Below, in pieces: positions 38,738 through 48,351 of a stretch of 64,000 nucleotides of DNA. The stretch lies in contig NZ_LJGT01000036.1 of assembly GCF_001751365.1 (NCBI RefSeq), positions 434,001 through 498,000 on the forward strand, written 5' to 3'. Both the position numbers and the translations under genes were made by a program. Within the stretch, counting starts at the first letter, position 1. Each line of letters starts with the position of its first letter. The notes beneath the pieces are model-generated. The model did no database searches. It had not been told where the DNA came from and was given only the letters and a program-made list of their open reading frames with translations. This stretch comes from Streptomyces abyssalis (GTDB lineage Bacteria > Actinomycetota > Actinomycetes > Streptomycetales > Streptomycetaceae).

Positions 38738-40254
38738 TACGGCGGCGGGTGCCGTGGGTCACCCGCGGCCCCGGCACTCCCCGTTGGCGACGGTCGCCGC
38801 CCTCCCGCCGCGGTCACCGTCACCGACGCCGTCGCCGTCTGGGTTTGCGTCGCGGTGTCCGTGGGGGTGTCCGTCGGGTGTCCGTCCCGGGGCGCGACGA
38901 CGTGGCCGCCGCCGCGCCCGTCGCGGTGCCCTGCGGGGTGTGCGTCCCGGTGGCCCGTTTTCCGCCCCGCACCTGCCTCGGACGTACGGGCCCGTACCCG
39001 CGCGGCCGTCCCCGCGGCCCCCATCAGCACGACCCCGAGCAGCACGAACGGCGCGGCGGCCCCGCCCGCCCCCGCGAGCAGACCGGCGCCGGCGGGAGCG
39101 GCGACCTGGCCGAGCCGGTTGCCGGTCAGCCGCAGCGCCAGCGCCGTCGACCGTGCACTGTGGGGCGCGGCCTGTACGACCGTGCTCATCGTCAGCGGCT
39201 GGCCGGCCCCGAGGCAGAACCCGAGCAGCACCAGCGCCGCGGCGAGCGCCCACACCGGAACCGGCACGGCCAGCAGCACGCACAGCGCGCCCGCGGCGAG
39301 GCAGCTGAGGACGAGCAGCAACTGCCTGCCCAGCCGGGCCGTCATCCGGGGAAGCACGAGACGCGACAGCACGGACGCCGCGGCCCGCAGGCTGAGCAGC
39401 AGACCCACCACGCCCGGTGCGATGCCCCGCTCCTCGCCGACGACCGGCAGATAGGCGGTGAGGACGTCCGTGGTGGAGAGGACGGCGAGGGACGCGAAGA
39501 TGCCCGCGGGGACTCCGCGGGCCCGCAGGATGCCCAGGACCGGCACCGGCGCGGAGGGAGCGGACGGTGCGGAGGGCGCGGACCGAGCTCCGCCGTCCGC
39601 GCGGTCACTGCCGTGGGTGCGCCGGGCGGCACGGCCCTCGATGCGCCACAGCGTCGCGTACGAGCAGAGCGTCAGCACCCCGGAGCCGAACAGGGCGATG
39701 GCGCTGCCGTGTTCACCCGGTCCTGGCCCGCCGGCGGACGCGCCCGCGCCCGCCCCGCCCACGAGCAGGCCGGACAGCAGGGGCCCGATGAGCTGGCCCA
39801 TGGAGCCGCCGACGGTGAAGTGCCCGAAGTTGCGGTCGTACTCGTCCGGGCCGCTCTGCCGCGCCACGAGCGACTGCGCGCCGATCATGAACACCAGGTG
39901 CCCGAGACCCAGCAGGGTGCTCCACGCGGCGAGGAGGACGAGGGAGGGCGCCGTGGCCGCCAGCGCACATCCGGCGGCTATGACGGCGGCCCCGACGGGC
40001 AGCAGCGGAGCGCACCGCCGCGTGTCGGTGCGCCGCCCGAGCGGCACGGCGACGACCAGCGGCAGCAGCGCGAAGGCCGCGGTGATGACGCCGACGGCAC
40101 GGGGACCGGCGCCGAGTTCCAGCGCGTGGTAGGACACGGCGGGCCGCGCCATGCTCACCGCGCCCTGCAGGAAGGTGAAGGAGACGATCAGGCGCAGCAG
40201 CCAGCGGCGCGGCGGCACGGGGGACGGCTCCTGGGGCGGAGGCGCAGGAGTCAC
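38734..40254 (-). CDS. MFS transporter with low-complexity C-terminal tail
   Basis: A 506-residue 12-helix carrier (FLQGAVSMARPAVSYHALEL, GLGHLVFMIGAQSLVARQSG, LLGFCLGAGQPLTMSTVVQA). A central loop of repeated APS units and a tail of about 90 residues rich in His, Gly, Thr (TDTPTDTATQTQTATASV) are unusual. The GTG overlaps the stop of the molybdopterin oxidoreductase gene (GTGA), so the two are coupled. Its substrate may be linked to that enzyme, but nothing in the sequence says what it is. Confidence 0.82.
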   Translation of the reverse strand: MTPAPPPQEPSPVPPRRWLLRLIVSFTFLQGAVSMARPAVSYHALELGAGPRAVGVITAAFALLPLVVAVPLGRRTDTRRCAPLLPVGAAVIAAGCALAATAPSLVLLAAWSTLLGLGHLVFMIGAQSLVARQSGPDEYDRNFGHFTVGGSMGQLIGPLLSGLLVGGAGAGASAGGPGPGEHGSAIALFGSGVLTLCSYATLWRIEGRAARRTHGSDRADGGARSAPSAPSAPSAPVPVLGILRARGVPAGIFASLAVLSTTDVLTAYLPVVGEERGIAPGVVGLLLSLRAAASVLSRLVLPRMTARLGRQLLLVLSCLAAGALCVLLAVPVPVWALAAALVLLGFCLGAGQPLTMSTVVQAAPHSARSTALALRLTGNRLGQVAAPAGAGLLAGAGGAAAPFVLLGVVLMGAAGTAARVRARTSEAGAGRKTGHRDAHPAGHRDGRGGGHVVAPRDGHPTDTPTDTATQTQTATASVTVTAAGGRRPSPTGSAGAAGDPRHPPPY

Positions 40255-42659
40255 CCGGAACCCGGAACGGCTGCGGCTCCGGCAGCGGCGTCAGCAGCGT
40301 CAGAGTCCCCGGCCGCTGCGGAACCGCCCGCCGCCCCAGGACCGCCAGCTCCGGCAGGCGCCACCCGCACAGGGAATCCGTTGAGCACCGCGGTCCCTGA
40401 GAGCGGGTCCAGCAGCTTTCCGTCCAGGAGCTGGTTGACGTTGACGCCGGGGTCCCCTGCGGCGACCCGCATCCGCGTACCCGGCCGGTCGTGGCCCCAG
40501 CCGTGCGGCAGGCTGACCACGCCCGTGCGCACCGCGTCGGTCACCTCGACCGGTGCCGTCACCTCTCCCCCGTCGCCGGTGACGCGTGCACCGGCGCCGT
40601 CGGCGAGGCCGAGCCGTGTGGCGTCGTCGGGGTGGACCTGGAGGGTGCAGCGGTTCGTGCCGCCGCGCAGGGCGGGGACGTTGTGCATCCAGCTGTTGTT
40701 GGAGCGCAGATGGCGCCGCCCCACGAGCACGAGGCTCTCGCCCGAGGTGCGCCGCCGCAGCGCCGCCCGCAGCCGCGGCACGTCCTCACGGACGGGCTCC
40801 GGGCAGAGCTCGACGGTGCCCGAGCGGGTGCGCAGCAGCTCCGGCAGCCTCGGGCGCAGGGGCCCCAGGTCGATGCCGTGCGGGTTCTCCAGGAGCCTGT
40901 CCAGGCTGAGCCCTTCCGGGTCGGTACCGAAGCCCTCTCCGTACGGGCCCAGGCGCAGCATCATGTCCAGGCGCCGCTCGACTCCGTCCCGTCCGGTCAG
41001 CTGCCGCGCGAGCTCTTCCGGGTCCTTGCCGTGCACGGGCGAGTCCGGGTCGGCGGCGGCCTTGCCGAGCGTACGGGCGATCACGGCGTCGTCGACGGTG
41101 TGCGCCGGGGCGTCGGGGGTGCCGGCGAGGCAGAGCAGCAGCCGCGCCATGATCTCCGACTCGTCCGGCTCTCCCTCCTCACGTGCGACGACGGCGCGGG
41201 TGTAGCGCACCTGGTTGTGTACGGGCAGCGCGTTGAAGGCGAAGTCGAAGTGCGGGGTGCGGCTGGGCCTGGCCGGCGGCAGCACGACGTCCGCGTGGCG
41301 GGTGGTCTCGTTGAGGTACGGGTCGAGGCTGACCATGAACTCCAGCCCGGCGAGGGCCGCTTCCAGGCCTTCGCCGTCGGGTGCGGAGAGCACGGGATTG
41401 CCGGCGAGGGTTATCAGGGCCCGTACCCGGCCCTCGCCGGGAGTGGTGATCTCCTCGGCGAGGGCGACGACCGGGAGTTCCCTCTTCGCCTCGGGGTGCC
41501 CGCTGACCCTGCTGTGCCAGCGTCCCAGCTCGAATCCCCTGCCCGCCGCGGCTCCGGCTCCGGCCGGGCGCGGCCGCCGTGCGGTGGCGGAGAGCGGGAA
41601 CATGGAGCCGCCGGGCCGGTCGAGATTGCCGGTCAGCGCGCTGAGGACGTCCACGAGCCAGTTGGTGAGGGTGCCGAACTCGACGGTGGAGGAGCCGACT
41701 CGGCCGTAGACGGCGGCGCGCGGTGCGGCGGCCAGCTCGCGCGCGAGGGCGCGGATGTCCTCCGCGGGGACGTCGCAGGCGTCCTCGACGGCTTCCGGCG
41801 TGAACTCCCGGGCCAGCTCCCGTACTTCGCCGACGCCGCTCAGGTGCTCGCCGAGCTCCCCCGTGTCGGTGAGCCCTTCGTCGAAGAGCACCTGCACCAT
41901 CGCCATCAGCAGCAGCGCGTCGCTGCCCGGCCGGATCGGCACATGCCGGTCGGCGAGCTTCGCGGTGCGCGTACGGCGCGGGTCGACGACGGTGATGCGG
42001 CCCCCGCGGCGGCGCAGCCGCTTCAGCCTGCCGGGGAAGTCCGGGACGGTGGCGAGCGATCCGTTGGACTCGACGGGGTTGGCGCCCAGGATCAGCAGAT
42101 GGTCGGTGCGGTCGATGTCGGGCACGGGTATGGCCTGCGGATCGCCGTAGAGCAACCCGCACGAGACGTGCTTGGGCATCTGGTCGAGGGTGCTGGCCGT
42201 GTAGAAGTTGCGGGTGCGCAGCGCGCCGAGGAGCTGCGGCGGGTAGAGGGCGCCGGCCATGGTGTGCACATTGGGGTTGCCGAGATAGACCGCGACGGCG
42301 TCGGCCACGCCGTCCGCCAGCACGGGGCCGAGTCCGGCGGCGACCGCCGCGAACGCCTCGTCCCAGCCGGTCTCCTTCAGCTGACCGTCCGCGTCGCGCA
42401 CCAGCGGGCGGGTCAGTCTGTCGGGATCGGCGTCGAGTTCGCCGAACGACGCGCCCTTCGGGCAGACGAAGCCGTGGCTGAAGACGTCGTCGCGGTCACC
42501 GCGTGCCCTGGTGATCCGTCCGTCCTCGACGGTGACGGTGAGACCGCATGTCGCCTCGCACAGCGGGCAGATGCGCAGCCCGGTGCCGGTCTCCTCAGGG
42601 GTGCGGGCGCCGTCGCGGACGGCTCCTGCGGACGTGTCGGGCGTACCGGTCGCGGTCAT
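40251..42659 (-). CDS. molybdopterin-dependent oxidoreductase
   Basis: An 802-residue DMSO-reductase-family protein. The N-terminal [4Fe-4S] motif is CPLCEATC (32-39) with the fourth Cys in GFVCPKG. The active-site region reads [17 protein letters not shown], and [20 protein letters not shown] and [13 protein letters not shown] follow. A C-terminal molybdopterin dinucleotide domain includes [20 protein letters not shown]. There is no Tat signal, so it is cytoplasmic. Relatives include assimilatory nitrate reductase- and formate dehydrogenase-like proteins; the electron partner is not encoded here. It is coupled to the MFS gene. Confidence 0.85.
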   Translation of the reverse strand: MTATGTPDTSAGAVRDGARTPEETGTGLRICPLCEATCGLTVTVEDGRITRARGDRDDVFSHGFVCPKGASFGELDADPDRLTRPLVRDADGQLKETGWDEAFAAVAAGLGPVLADGVADAVAVYLGNPNVHTMAGALYPPQLLGALRTRNFYTASTLDQMPKHVSCGLLYGDPQAIPVPDIDRTDHLLILGANPVESNGSLATVPDFPGRLKRLRRRGGRITVVDPRRTRTAKLADRHVPIRPGSDALLLMAMVQVLFDEGLTDTGELGEHLSGVGEVRELAREFTPEAVEDACDVPAEDIRALARELAAAPRAAVYGRVGSSTVEFGTLTNWLVDVLSALTGNLDRPGGSMFPLSATARRPRPAGAGAAAGRGFELGRWHSRVSGHPEAKRELPVVALAEEITTPGEGRVRALITLAGNPVLSAPDGEGLEAALAGLEFMVSLDPYLNETTRHADVVLPPARPSRTPHFDFAFNALPVHNQVRYTRAVVAREEGEPDESEIMARLLLCLAGTPDAPAHTVDDAVIARTLGKAAADPDSPVHGKDPEELARQLTGRDGVERRLDMMLRLGPYGEGFGTDPEGLSLDRLLENPHGIDLGPLRPRLPELLRTRSGTVELCPEPVREDVPRLRAALRRRTSGESLVLVGRRHLRSNNSWMHNVPALRGGTNRCTLQVHPDDATRLGLADGAGARVTGDGGEVTAPVEVTDAVRTGVVSLPHGWGHDRPGTRMRVAAGDPGVNVNQLLDGKLLDPLSGTAVLNGFPVRVAPAGAGGPGAAGGSAAAGDSDAADAAAGAAAVPGSG

Positions 42660-42852
42660 CGCGCTCCCTCGGACCGTGCTGTGTCACTCCGTGCCGTGAA
42701 CTGTAGGCCCTGGAAGCGGGACTTCGCCCGCGAGGCCGGTGAACGTGACACGGGTTACGGGCACGACCCGGCGCGTCCGGGCCCGGTCCGCGCTCTGCGG
42801 AGTCCGCGGGAGAGCGCGCCCCGGCGCGCGCGGCCGCCGCGGTCCGGCCTCA

Positions 42853-42894
42853 TTGACGCGGGCACCCCTTATTCCTATGGTCATGTACAGGAAT
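42853..42894 (+). promoter_or_regulatory. hmgA promoter with small inverted repeat
   Basis: TTGACG (42853-42858), 17 bp and TATGGT (42876-42881) make a strong promoter, with start near 42888. ATTCCT (42871-42876) and AGGAAT (42889-42894) flank the -10 as an inverted repeat and may bind the downstream GntR regulator. Confidence 0.58.
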
Positions 42895-42906
42895 TCAGGG
42901 GGATAC

Positions 42907-42930
42907 ATGAGCGGCGGGAGCATCCGATGA
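42907..42930 (+). other. seven-codon upstream ORF overlapping hmgA start
   Basis: An ATG at 42907, preceded by AGGGGG, encodes MSGGSIR and stops with a TGA that overlaps the hmgA ATG (ATGA). It would couple leader translation to hmgA. Earlier in-frame ATGs could lengthen it. Confidence 0.4.
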
Positions 42931-44282
42931 CCCTCGGCACCGGTGCCGGCAGCGGCAGGGCGGACCAGGAGCAGGCACGCAAGACGGCGCAGGGGCTCAG
43001 CCACCTCTCCGGCTTCGGCAACCAGCACAGCAGCGAAGCGGTGCCCGGCGCGCTCCCCGTGGGCCGGAACTCCCCGCAGCGCGCCCCGCTCGGCCTGTAC
43101 GCGGAGCAGCTCAGCGGCACCGCCTTCACCGAGCCGCGCGCACACAACCGCCGGTCCTGGCTCTACCGCATCCGCCCCTCGGCCGCCCATCCCCGCTTCC
43201 GGCGCACCGGCAACGGGAGCCTGCGCAGCGCGCCCTTCACCGAGGCGGAGCCCGACCCGAACCGGATGCGCTGGAACCCGCTGCCGGACCCGCCGCAGGG
43301 CACCGACTTCGTCGACGGGCTGTGGACGCTGGGCGGCAACGGCGACGCGGCACAGCGCAGCGGAATGGCCGTGCACCTCTACGCCGCCGGCGCCTCCATG
43401 ACCGACCGCGTCTTCTGCGACTCCGACGGGGAACTGCTGATCCTCCCGGAGCGCGGCGGGCTGCTGCTGCACACCGAGTTCGGGCTGCTGAGAGCGGAGC
43501 CCGGGCACATGGCGCTGATCCCGCGCGGGGTGCGCTTCCGCGTCGTACTGCTGGAGGAGCAGGCGCGCGGCTACATCTGCGAGAACTACGGACAGCCCTT
43601 CACACTGCCCGAGTTGGGCCCGATCGGCGCCAACGGCCTCGCCAACCCACGGGACTTCATGGCTCCCGTCGCCGCCTACGAGGAGGACGGCGCGGACCGG
43701 CCGGTGGAGGTGGTCAACAAGTTCTGCGGCAACCTCTGGACGGCCCGCTACGACCACTCGCCGCTGGACGTCGTCGCCTGGCACGGCAACCACGTCCCGT
43801 ACGTCTACGACCTGCGCCGCTTCAACGTGATGGGCACCATCAGCTACGACCACCCGGACCCGTCGATCTTCACCGTGCTCACCTCGCCGTCCGACACCCC
43901 GGGGCTTGCCGCTGTGGACTTCGTGGTGTTCGCGCCACGGTGGCTGGTCGGTGAGGACACCTTCCGCCCGCCGTACTTCCACCGGAACGTGATGAGCGAG
44001 TACATGGGCCTCATCGAGGGCGCCTACGACGCGAAGGCGGAGGGCTTCGTGCCCGGCGGCGGCTCCCTGCACAACATGATGTCCGCGCACGGACCGGACC
44101 GGGACACCTTCGAGCGGGCGAGCTCGGCCGAGCTGGAACCGCAGAAGATCGACGACGGCCTGGCCTTCATGTTCGAGACGCGCTGGCCGGTGATCGCCAC
44201 CGCACAGGCGCTGGAGGCTTCCCATCTGCAGTCCGGGTACGACGACGTGTGGCAGGGTCTCCAGCGCCAGTTCCGGCCGTAG
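42927..44282 (+). CDS. hmgA: homogentisate 1,2-dioxygenase
   Basis: A 451-residue Fe(II) cupin enzyme that opens homogentisate to maleylacetoacetate in tyrosine and phenylalanine breakdown. The iron ligands are His352 and Glu358 ([12 protein letters not shown]) and His388 (SAHGPDRD), at the same spacing as in the human enzyme. [18 protein letters not shown] and [20 protein letters not shown] are family signatures. ATG 42927 follows GGCGGGAG. A GntR/UTRA gene follows 14 bp later, probably in the same operon. No hpd or isomerase gene is near. Confidence 0.96.
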   Translation: MTLGTGAGSGRADQEQARKTAQGLSHLSGFGNQHSSEAVPGALPVGRNSPQRAPLGLYAEQLSGTAFTEPRAHNRRSWLYRIRPSAAHPRFRRTGNGSLRSAPFTEAEPDPNRMRWNPLPDPPQGTDFVDGLWTLGGNGDAAQRSGMAVHLYAAGASMTDRVFCDSDGELLILPERGGLLLHTEFGLLRAEPGHMALIPRGVRFRVVLLEEQARGYICENYGQPFTLPELGPIGANGLANPRDFMAPVAAYEEDGADRPVEVVNKFCGNLWTARYDHSPLDVVAWHGNHVPYVYDLRRFNVMGTISYDHPDPSIFTVLTSPSDTPGLAAVDFVVFAPRWLVGEDTFRPPYFHRNVMSEYMGLIEGAYDAKAEGFVPGGGSLHNMMSAHGPDRDTFERASSAELEPQKIDDGLAFMFETRWPVIATAQALEASHLQSGYDDVWQGLQRQFRP

Positions 44283-44296
44283 GTGGGGGTGTTCCC

Positions 44297-45049
44297 GTGT
44301 CCGTCTTCGCTCCCGACTCGCTGGAGCTCAACCGCAAGCTGCCGCTGTGGTATCAGGTCTCGCAGTCGCTGCGTGCCTCGATACTCGGCCGTACGCCGCA
44401 GGCACCCCTGCGGCTGCCGACGGAGGAACGTCTCGCCGAGCACTACGGGGTGAGCGTGCTGACCATGCGGCAGGCGCTGAAGGAGCTGGAGGCGGAAGGG
44501 CTGATCTCCCGGCACCGCAGGCGCGGCACCTTCATCGAACCCGACGCGTGCAGGGCGAGGCCGGTACGGCTGCTGGGCTCGGTCGACACGATCGTGGCCC
44601 AGCAGTCGGGCGACCTCACGACGCTGCTGGGGCACGGGCCGGCCGCGCTGCCGCCCGAGCTGGCCGAGCACTTCCCCGGAGTCACGGAGGCCACGGCGTA
44701 CCGTCGGCTGCGCCGCGACCGGGACAGCGGCGAGGCGACCAACTGGGCGGAGAACTTCATCCATCCCCGCGTCGCCCCGCGCATCGACCCCGCCGACCTG
44801 GAGCGCGGCTGGCCGATGACGAAGGTGCTGCGCGACGGTGTCGGCGTCCGGATCAGCCGGATCACCGACACCGTCGAGGCACGGCTGGCCGACCCGGAGA
44901 CGGCGAAGCTGCTGGACGTGCCGCTGCTCAGCCCGATCCTGCACTACACGGGCGTGACGTACGACGAGAACGGGCAGGCCGTGGACGTCGCGCTGATCCA
45001 CTACCGCGGTGACCGTTTCTCCTTCTCGGTGACCGTCCAGGCCGACTGA
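44297..45049 (+). CDS. GntR-family regulator, HutC/UTRA subfamily
   Basis: A 250-residue regulator with winged helix (LPLWYQVSQSLRASILGRTP, RLAEHYGVSVLTMRQALKEL, ISRHRRRGTFIE) and a UTRA ligand domain (GEATNWAENFIHPRVAPRID, LLDVPLLSPILHYTGVTYDE). It begins 14 bp after hmgA, so it probably senses a tyrosine or homogentisate metabolite and controls the operon. GTG 44297 has a GT-rich weak ribosome-binding region. Confidence 0.87.
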   Translation: MSVFAPDSLELNRKLPLWYQVSQSLRASILGRTPQAPLRLPTEERLAEHYGVSVLTMRQALKELEAEGLISRHRRRGTFIEPDACRARPVRLLGSVDTIVAQQSGDLTTLLGHGPAALPPELAEHFPGVTEATAYRRLRRDRDSGEATNWAENFIHPRVAPRIDPADLERGWPMTKVLRDGVGVRISRITDTVEARLADPETAKLLDVPLLSPILHYTGVTYDENGQAVDVALIHYRGDRFSFSVTVQAD

Positions 45050-45150
45050 GCGCGGCGGAAGGGCAGTTGGCCTCCCCGCCCGTGGCATGCCGCCGGCGCC
45101 GGTGACACGCGCCCCTGACGGCTGTGGGTGCCCCCTCGTAGCATCGAGCG

Positions 45151-46428
45151 GTGAGCGACGACGGCACCGGCAACCAGGACGCACATCCCGGCGACGCGCC
45201 TCTGCTCGACGAGGTGATGCCCTGGTCCGTCGCGCCGCTGCGCCTGGGCCGCGGATGGGTCGCGGGGCCGGACGCCGCGTCGCTGCGCGCCCGTTGGAAC
45301 GCGCTGATCCGCACCGGCGACGAGACCGCGCGTTCGGCCCTGTTCGCCCCCAGCCGCTCCCGTACGCTGCGCAGCGCCGTCGCGCCGCTGCCCGGGATGC
45401 CGGCGCACGACGGGCGACTGGCGCGGGAGCACGGGGGCTGCCCGGAGCCGGTCCCGGTCCTGCACGGTCCCTACGACCACCAGTGGCTGATCCCGGACCA
45501 CCGGCTCATCGACGCGGCGCGCCCGCAGCTGTGGCGGGTGAGCGACGCGTATCAGACGCACCTGGTGGAGACCGCGCACGACCAGCGGCATCCCGGGCCG
45601 CTCTTCACCTTCACGGCTCTGCTGCCGGACGGGCGGACGCACGCGGGACGGCCGGGTCGCATCCGCCCGCTGTACCGGCGCCCCGGCGGCCGTGAACCCA
45701 ACCTCCTCCCCGGCCTGTTGGAGCATCTCGCCGGCCGGCTGGGTGTGCCCGTGACGCCGCAGGACGTGCTCGCGTGGACCGCCGCCGCGGCCCGGCCGGG
45801 GCCCGGCGGGCGGGCGGTGCCGCTCACTTCGGATCCGGAGCTGTGGCGGAGCGGAGTGGCGCTGGGCAGCCGCATCATCCGGCTGCACACGCGGGGCGCA
45901 CGGTTCGCCGGCGTGGACGGCGGCGGGCGCCCGCGGCTGCCCGGCGGCCGACGCCCGTATGTGCGGGCCCCGTTGCCCACCGCGGCGCCGCCGCCCGAGG
46001 AGCTCGTACACGACGCGGAGGAGCGGACGCTGCATGTCGGGGACGGACGAGTGTCGCCGGTGGCGCGGGCGGCCTGGGAGTTCGAGGCGGGCGGCGGGCG
46101 CGTGCTGGAGGCCTGGTTCGCCGAGCGTGCGGCGCCGCCGCCCGAAGCAGCGGGGACCCTCGCGGCCGTACGGCCCCGGAGCTGGCCGCAGGAGTGGACG
46201 TCGGAGCTGCTGGAGCTGATCACGGTGCTGACGCTGCTGGACGGACTCCGCCCGGAACAACGGGACTTGGCGCGGGCGCTGGAATCCGGCACGGCGTCCG
46301 GCGGGGGAATCGGCCGGACGGGGCTCGACCGCGCCGGGCTGCTTCCGGTGCCGCCGCGCTCCCGCCGCCCGGCGTCGGTCCTCGACGTACCGGAGGAGGG
46401 CCCGGACGGCCAACTCGCACTGCTCTAG
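45151..46428 (+). CDS. orphan type ISP restriction-modification specificity-like protein
   Basis: A 425-residue protein resembling the C-terminal specificity region of type ISP restriction enzymes. It has PYDHQWLIPDHRLIDAARPQ, GPLFTFTALLPDGRT, NLLPGLLEHLAGRLGV, VPLTSDPELWRSGVALGSRI and LHTRGARF, all in the order seen in that domain. The nuclease, helicase and N6-methyltransferase domains are absent, in the gene and beside it. It may be a solitary DNA-recognition protein or regulator. GTG 45151 was taken as start. It sits alone, with a terminator 84 bp downstream. Confidence 0.65.
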   Translation: MSDDGTGNQDAHPGDAPLLDEVMPWSVAPLRLGRGWVAGPDAASLRARWNALIRTGDETARSALFAPSRSRTLRSAVAPLPGMPAHDGRLAREHGGCPEPVPVLHGPYDHQWLIPDHRLIDAARPQLWRVSDAYQTHLVETAHDQRHPGPLFTFTALLPDGRTHAGRPGRIRPLYRRPGGREPNLLPGLLEHLAGRLGVPVTPQDVLAWTAAAARPGPGGRAVPLTSDPELWRSGVALGSRIIRLHTRGARFAGVDGGGRPRLPGGRRPYVRAPLPTAAPPPEELVHDAEERTLHVGDGRVSPVARAAWEFEAGGGRVLEAWFAERAAPPPEAAGTLAAVRPRSWPQEWTSELLELITVLTLLDGLRPEQRDLARALESGTASGGGIGRTGLDRAGLLPVPPRSRRPASVLDVPEEGPDGQLALL

Positions 46429-46511
46429 CGGGAGTCGGGACCTGAGCGGGGCCGTCGCGGGACCGCCCGTACGCGGACGGGGCAGCCACGGAGCCCGGCA
46501 CACACGACCGT

Positions 46512-46543
46512 GGGGCGGCGGCCGGCGAACCGGCCACCGCCCC
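46512..46543. terminator. bidirectional hairpin between convergent genes
   Basis: A 14-bp stem with one C-A mismatch, GGGGCGGCGGCCGG with CCGGCCACCGCCCC, closed by a CGAA tetraloop. It lies between the ISP-like gene and the minus-strand small gene. Confidence 0.72.
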
Positions 46544-46605
46544 GAGGTCCAGGGATGGGGTCTCCCCGGGCCGAAGGCGCAGGGGAACTGTCTGCGGAAG
46601 GAAGC

Positions 46606-46872
46606 TCAGCCGCGACCGCCGAAGAGCGTGCGGCGCAGTTTGCGCAGCGGCGCGAACAGCGAGACGCGCGTGCCCCGGACTCCCGTCCGGCTCCGCGCGG
46701 CATCTCGCCGGGTGATCTCACGCATCAGCGAAGTCGCTTCTTCCGTCTCACCCTGCGGCACGGCGGGGCCGGCGAGCACAGCCAGATGCCGGTCCAGGCG
46801 CGAACTCGTCGCGCCCGTACCGCATTTGATCGCAGGCACTCGCGCCCTGCCGCTCATTGTTATCTGTTCCAT
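46606..46872 (-). CDS. small conserved hypothetical protein (88 aa)
   Basis: An 88-residue basic protein beginning MEQITMSGRARVPAIKCGTG, with LDRHLAVLAGPAVPQGETEE, and ending SLFAPLRKLRRTLFGGRG. GGGGAGAG precedes the ATG at 46872. The pattern is reminiscent of small proteins conserved in Streptomyces, but no function is known. The single Cys and the amphipathic basic tail stand out. The frame stays open upstream to 47238, but that part looks like non-coding sequence. It is divergent from the AAA ATPase gene. Confidence 0.55.
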   Translation of the reverse strand: MEQITMSGRARVPAIKCGTGATSSRLDRHLAVLAGPAVPQGETEEATSLMREITRRDAARSRTGVRGTRVSLFAPLRKLRRTLFGGRG

Positions 46873-46980
46873 GACTCTCCCCACCCGTACGAGGGCACGA
46901 GGCCCGGGCACAGCAACCCTAACGCCCGACTGCTCCACCCGTGTATCCCGGTCACAGGATTCACCTGCCCCACAGGCGCG

Positions 46981-47010
46981 TTGACGAACATCCGGGACGC
47001 CCTGTGATAC
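46981..47010 (+). promoter_or_regulatory. predicted promoter of AAA ATPase gene
   Basis: TTGACG (46981-46986), 18 bp and TGATAC (47005-47010), about 70 bp before the ATG at 47081. Confidence 0.45.
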
Positions 47011-47080
47011 GTATCCGTGTCCCGCCCCACGGGCGGAAACGTGCGTGCGCCGGGGCACTCGATGCCGGATCATGTGAGCC

Positions 47081-48232
47081 ATGTCAGCACAGCCCCGCAA
47101 GCCGGCCGCCACCGACAGGAGTGAGATTCTGACCTCTCCGACCCGTCCGGAGCACGCGATTACTCCGTACCTGACCATCGACGACACCGACTCGCCGTCC
47201 GACGTCATCGACGCCCTCTTCCTGGGCCGCTTCACCAACGGGGAGCAGCCCTACTCGCGCAGTCGCTCCGTCGACCGGGTCAAGAAGGGCCGCACACTGC
47301 TGCCTTCGGAGGCGACGGTGCTGCGCGAGGCGCGGGACGACAGCCGCAGCACGGTGCTTGCCGAGGGCGAGGGCTGGACGGCTCTGGTCTCACGCTGGAC
47401 GCACGGCGCGGACGTCACGGTGACGGCGGTCAGCGGCGAACTCGCCCAGAAGCGCCTGGACGAGGCGGTCAAGGACGCGGAGGACGAGCCGGAGCGCCAG
47501 TCCGACAAGGTCTCCATGGGCTTCTGGTACCACTCGCCCATGCGCGGCCCGCGCCGCACCACGCGTGCCATCACCGCGGGCACCTGGCAGGAGGTGCGTC
47601 CCAACTACACGGCGCGGGTGGCCGGCGCCATGGACGGGCTGATGAAGGTCACCCCGGACGAGATCTCCGGGCGGCTGCTGCTGCTCCACGGTCCGCCGGG
47701 CACGGGCAAGACCTCGGCTCTCCGCACGCTCGCCCGTTCGTGGCGCGACTGGTGCCAGGTGGACTGCGTCCTCGATCCGGAGCATCTGTTCAACAACATC
47801 GGCTATCTGATGGACATCGCCATCGGCGCCGACGACGGCGACTCCGACGACCGGCGCTGGCGGCTCCTTCTCCTGGAGGACTGCGACGAGTTGATCCGCG
47901 GCGAGGCGAAGCATGCCGCGGGCCAGGCGCTCTCCCGGCTGCTCAATCTGACGGACGGTCTGCTCGGCCAGGGCCGCAACGTGCTGGTGGGTGTCACCAC
48001 GAACGAGGACCTGGAGCGGCTGCACCCCGCGGTTGTACGGCCGGGCAGATGCCTGGCCCGTATCGAGGTCGGCGCGCTCAGCCGCTCCGAGGCGGTGGGC
48101 TGGCTCGGTTCGGAGGAGGGCGTGGGCCGCGGAGGCGCAACCCTGGCCGAGCTGTTCGCGCTCCGCAAGGGCACCTCACCGGCCGCGGTTCCCGCGCAGA
48201 ACGACCGCGAGGGCTCCGGCCTCTACCTCTGA
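47081..48232 (+). CDS. DUF5925 AAA ATPase
   Basis: A 383-residue protein. The N-terminal half (about 1-190) fits DUF5925, with DVIDALFLGRFTNGEQPYSR and GFWYHSPMRGPRRTTRAITA. The C-terminal half is an AAA domain: Walker A HGPPGTGKTSA, Walker B LLLLEDCDEL, sensor 1 VGVTTNE, and arginine-finger-like HPAVVRPGR. These features resemble Bcs1-type or proteasome-like remodelling ATPases. The partner is unknown. It is followed 120 bp later by a NADAR gene on the same strand. Confidence 0.82.
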   Translation: MSAQPRKPAATDRSEILTSPTRPEHAITPYLTIDDTDSPSDVIDALFLGRFTNGEQPYSRSRSVDRVKKGRTLLPSEATVLREARDDSRSTVLAEGEGWTALVSRWTHGADVTVTAVSGELAQKRLDEAVKDAEDEPERQSDKVSMGFWYHSPMRGPRRTTRAITAGTWQEVRPNYTARVAGAMDGLMKVTPDEISGRLLLLHGPPGTGKTSALRTLARSWRDWCQVDCVLDPEHLFNNIGYLMDIAIGADDGDSDDRRWRLLLLEDCDELIRGEAKHAAGQALSRLLNLTDGLLGQGRNVLVGVTTNEDLERLHPAVVRPGRCLARIEVGALSRSEAVGWLGSEEGVGRGGATLAELFALRKGTSPAAVPAQNDREGSGLYL

Positions 48233-48351
48233 GGCGGGGTGCGCGCGCCCCGGCGTGAGTGTGACGGCACATCAAGTGCGGCGGCACCACGCCGGTGCCC
48301 GCACCTGATAAAGGGTCGAACGATGCGGCTCTGCGCTGCCAGAATCACGCC

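Noticed and set aside
40491..42926. Very long plus-strand open frame running into hmgA
   Set aside because: It is the antisense of the molybdopterin oxidoreductase gene joined by chance to hmgA; only the part from 42927 matches a family.
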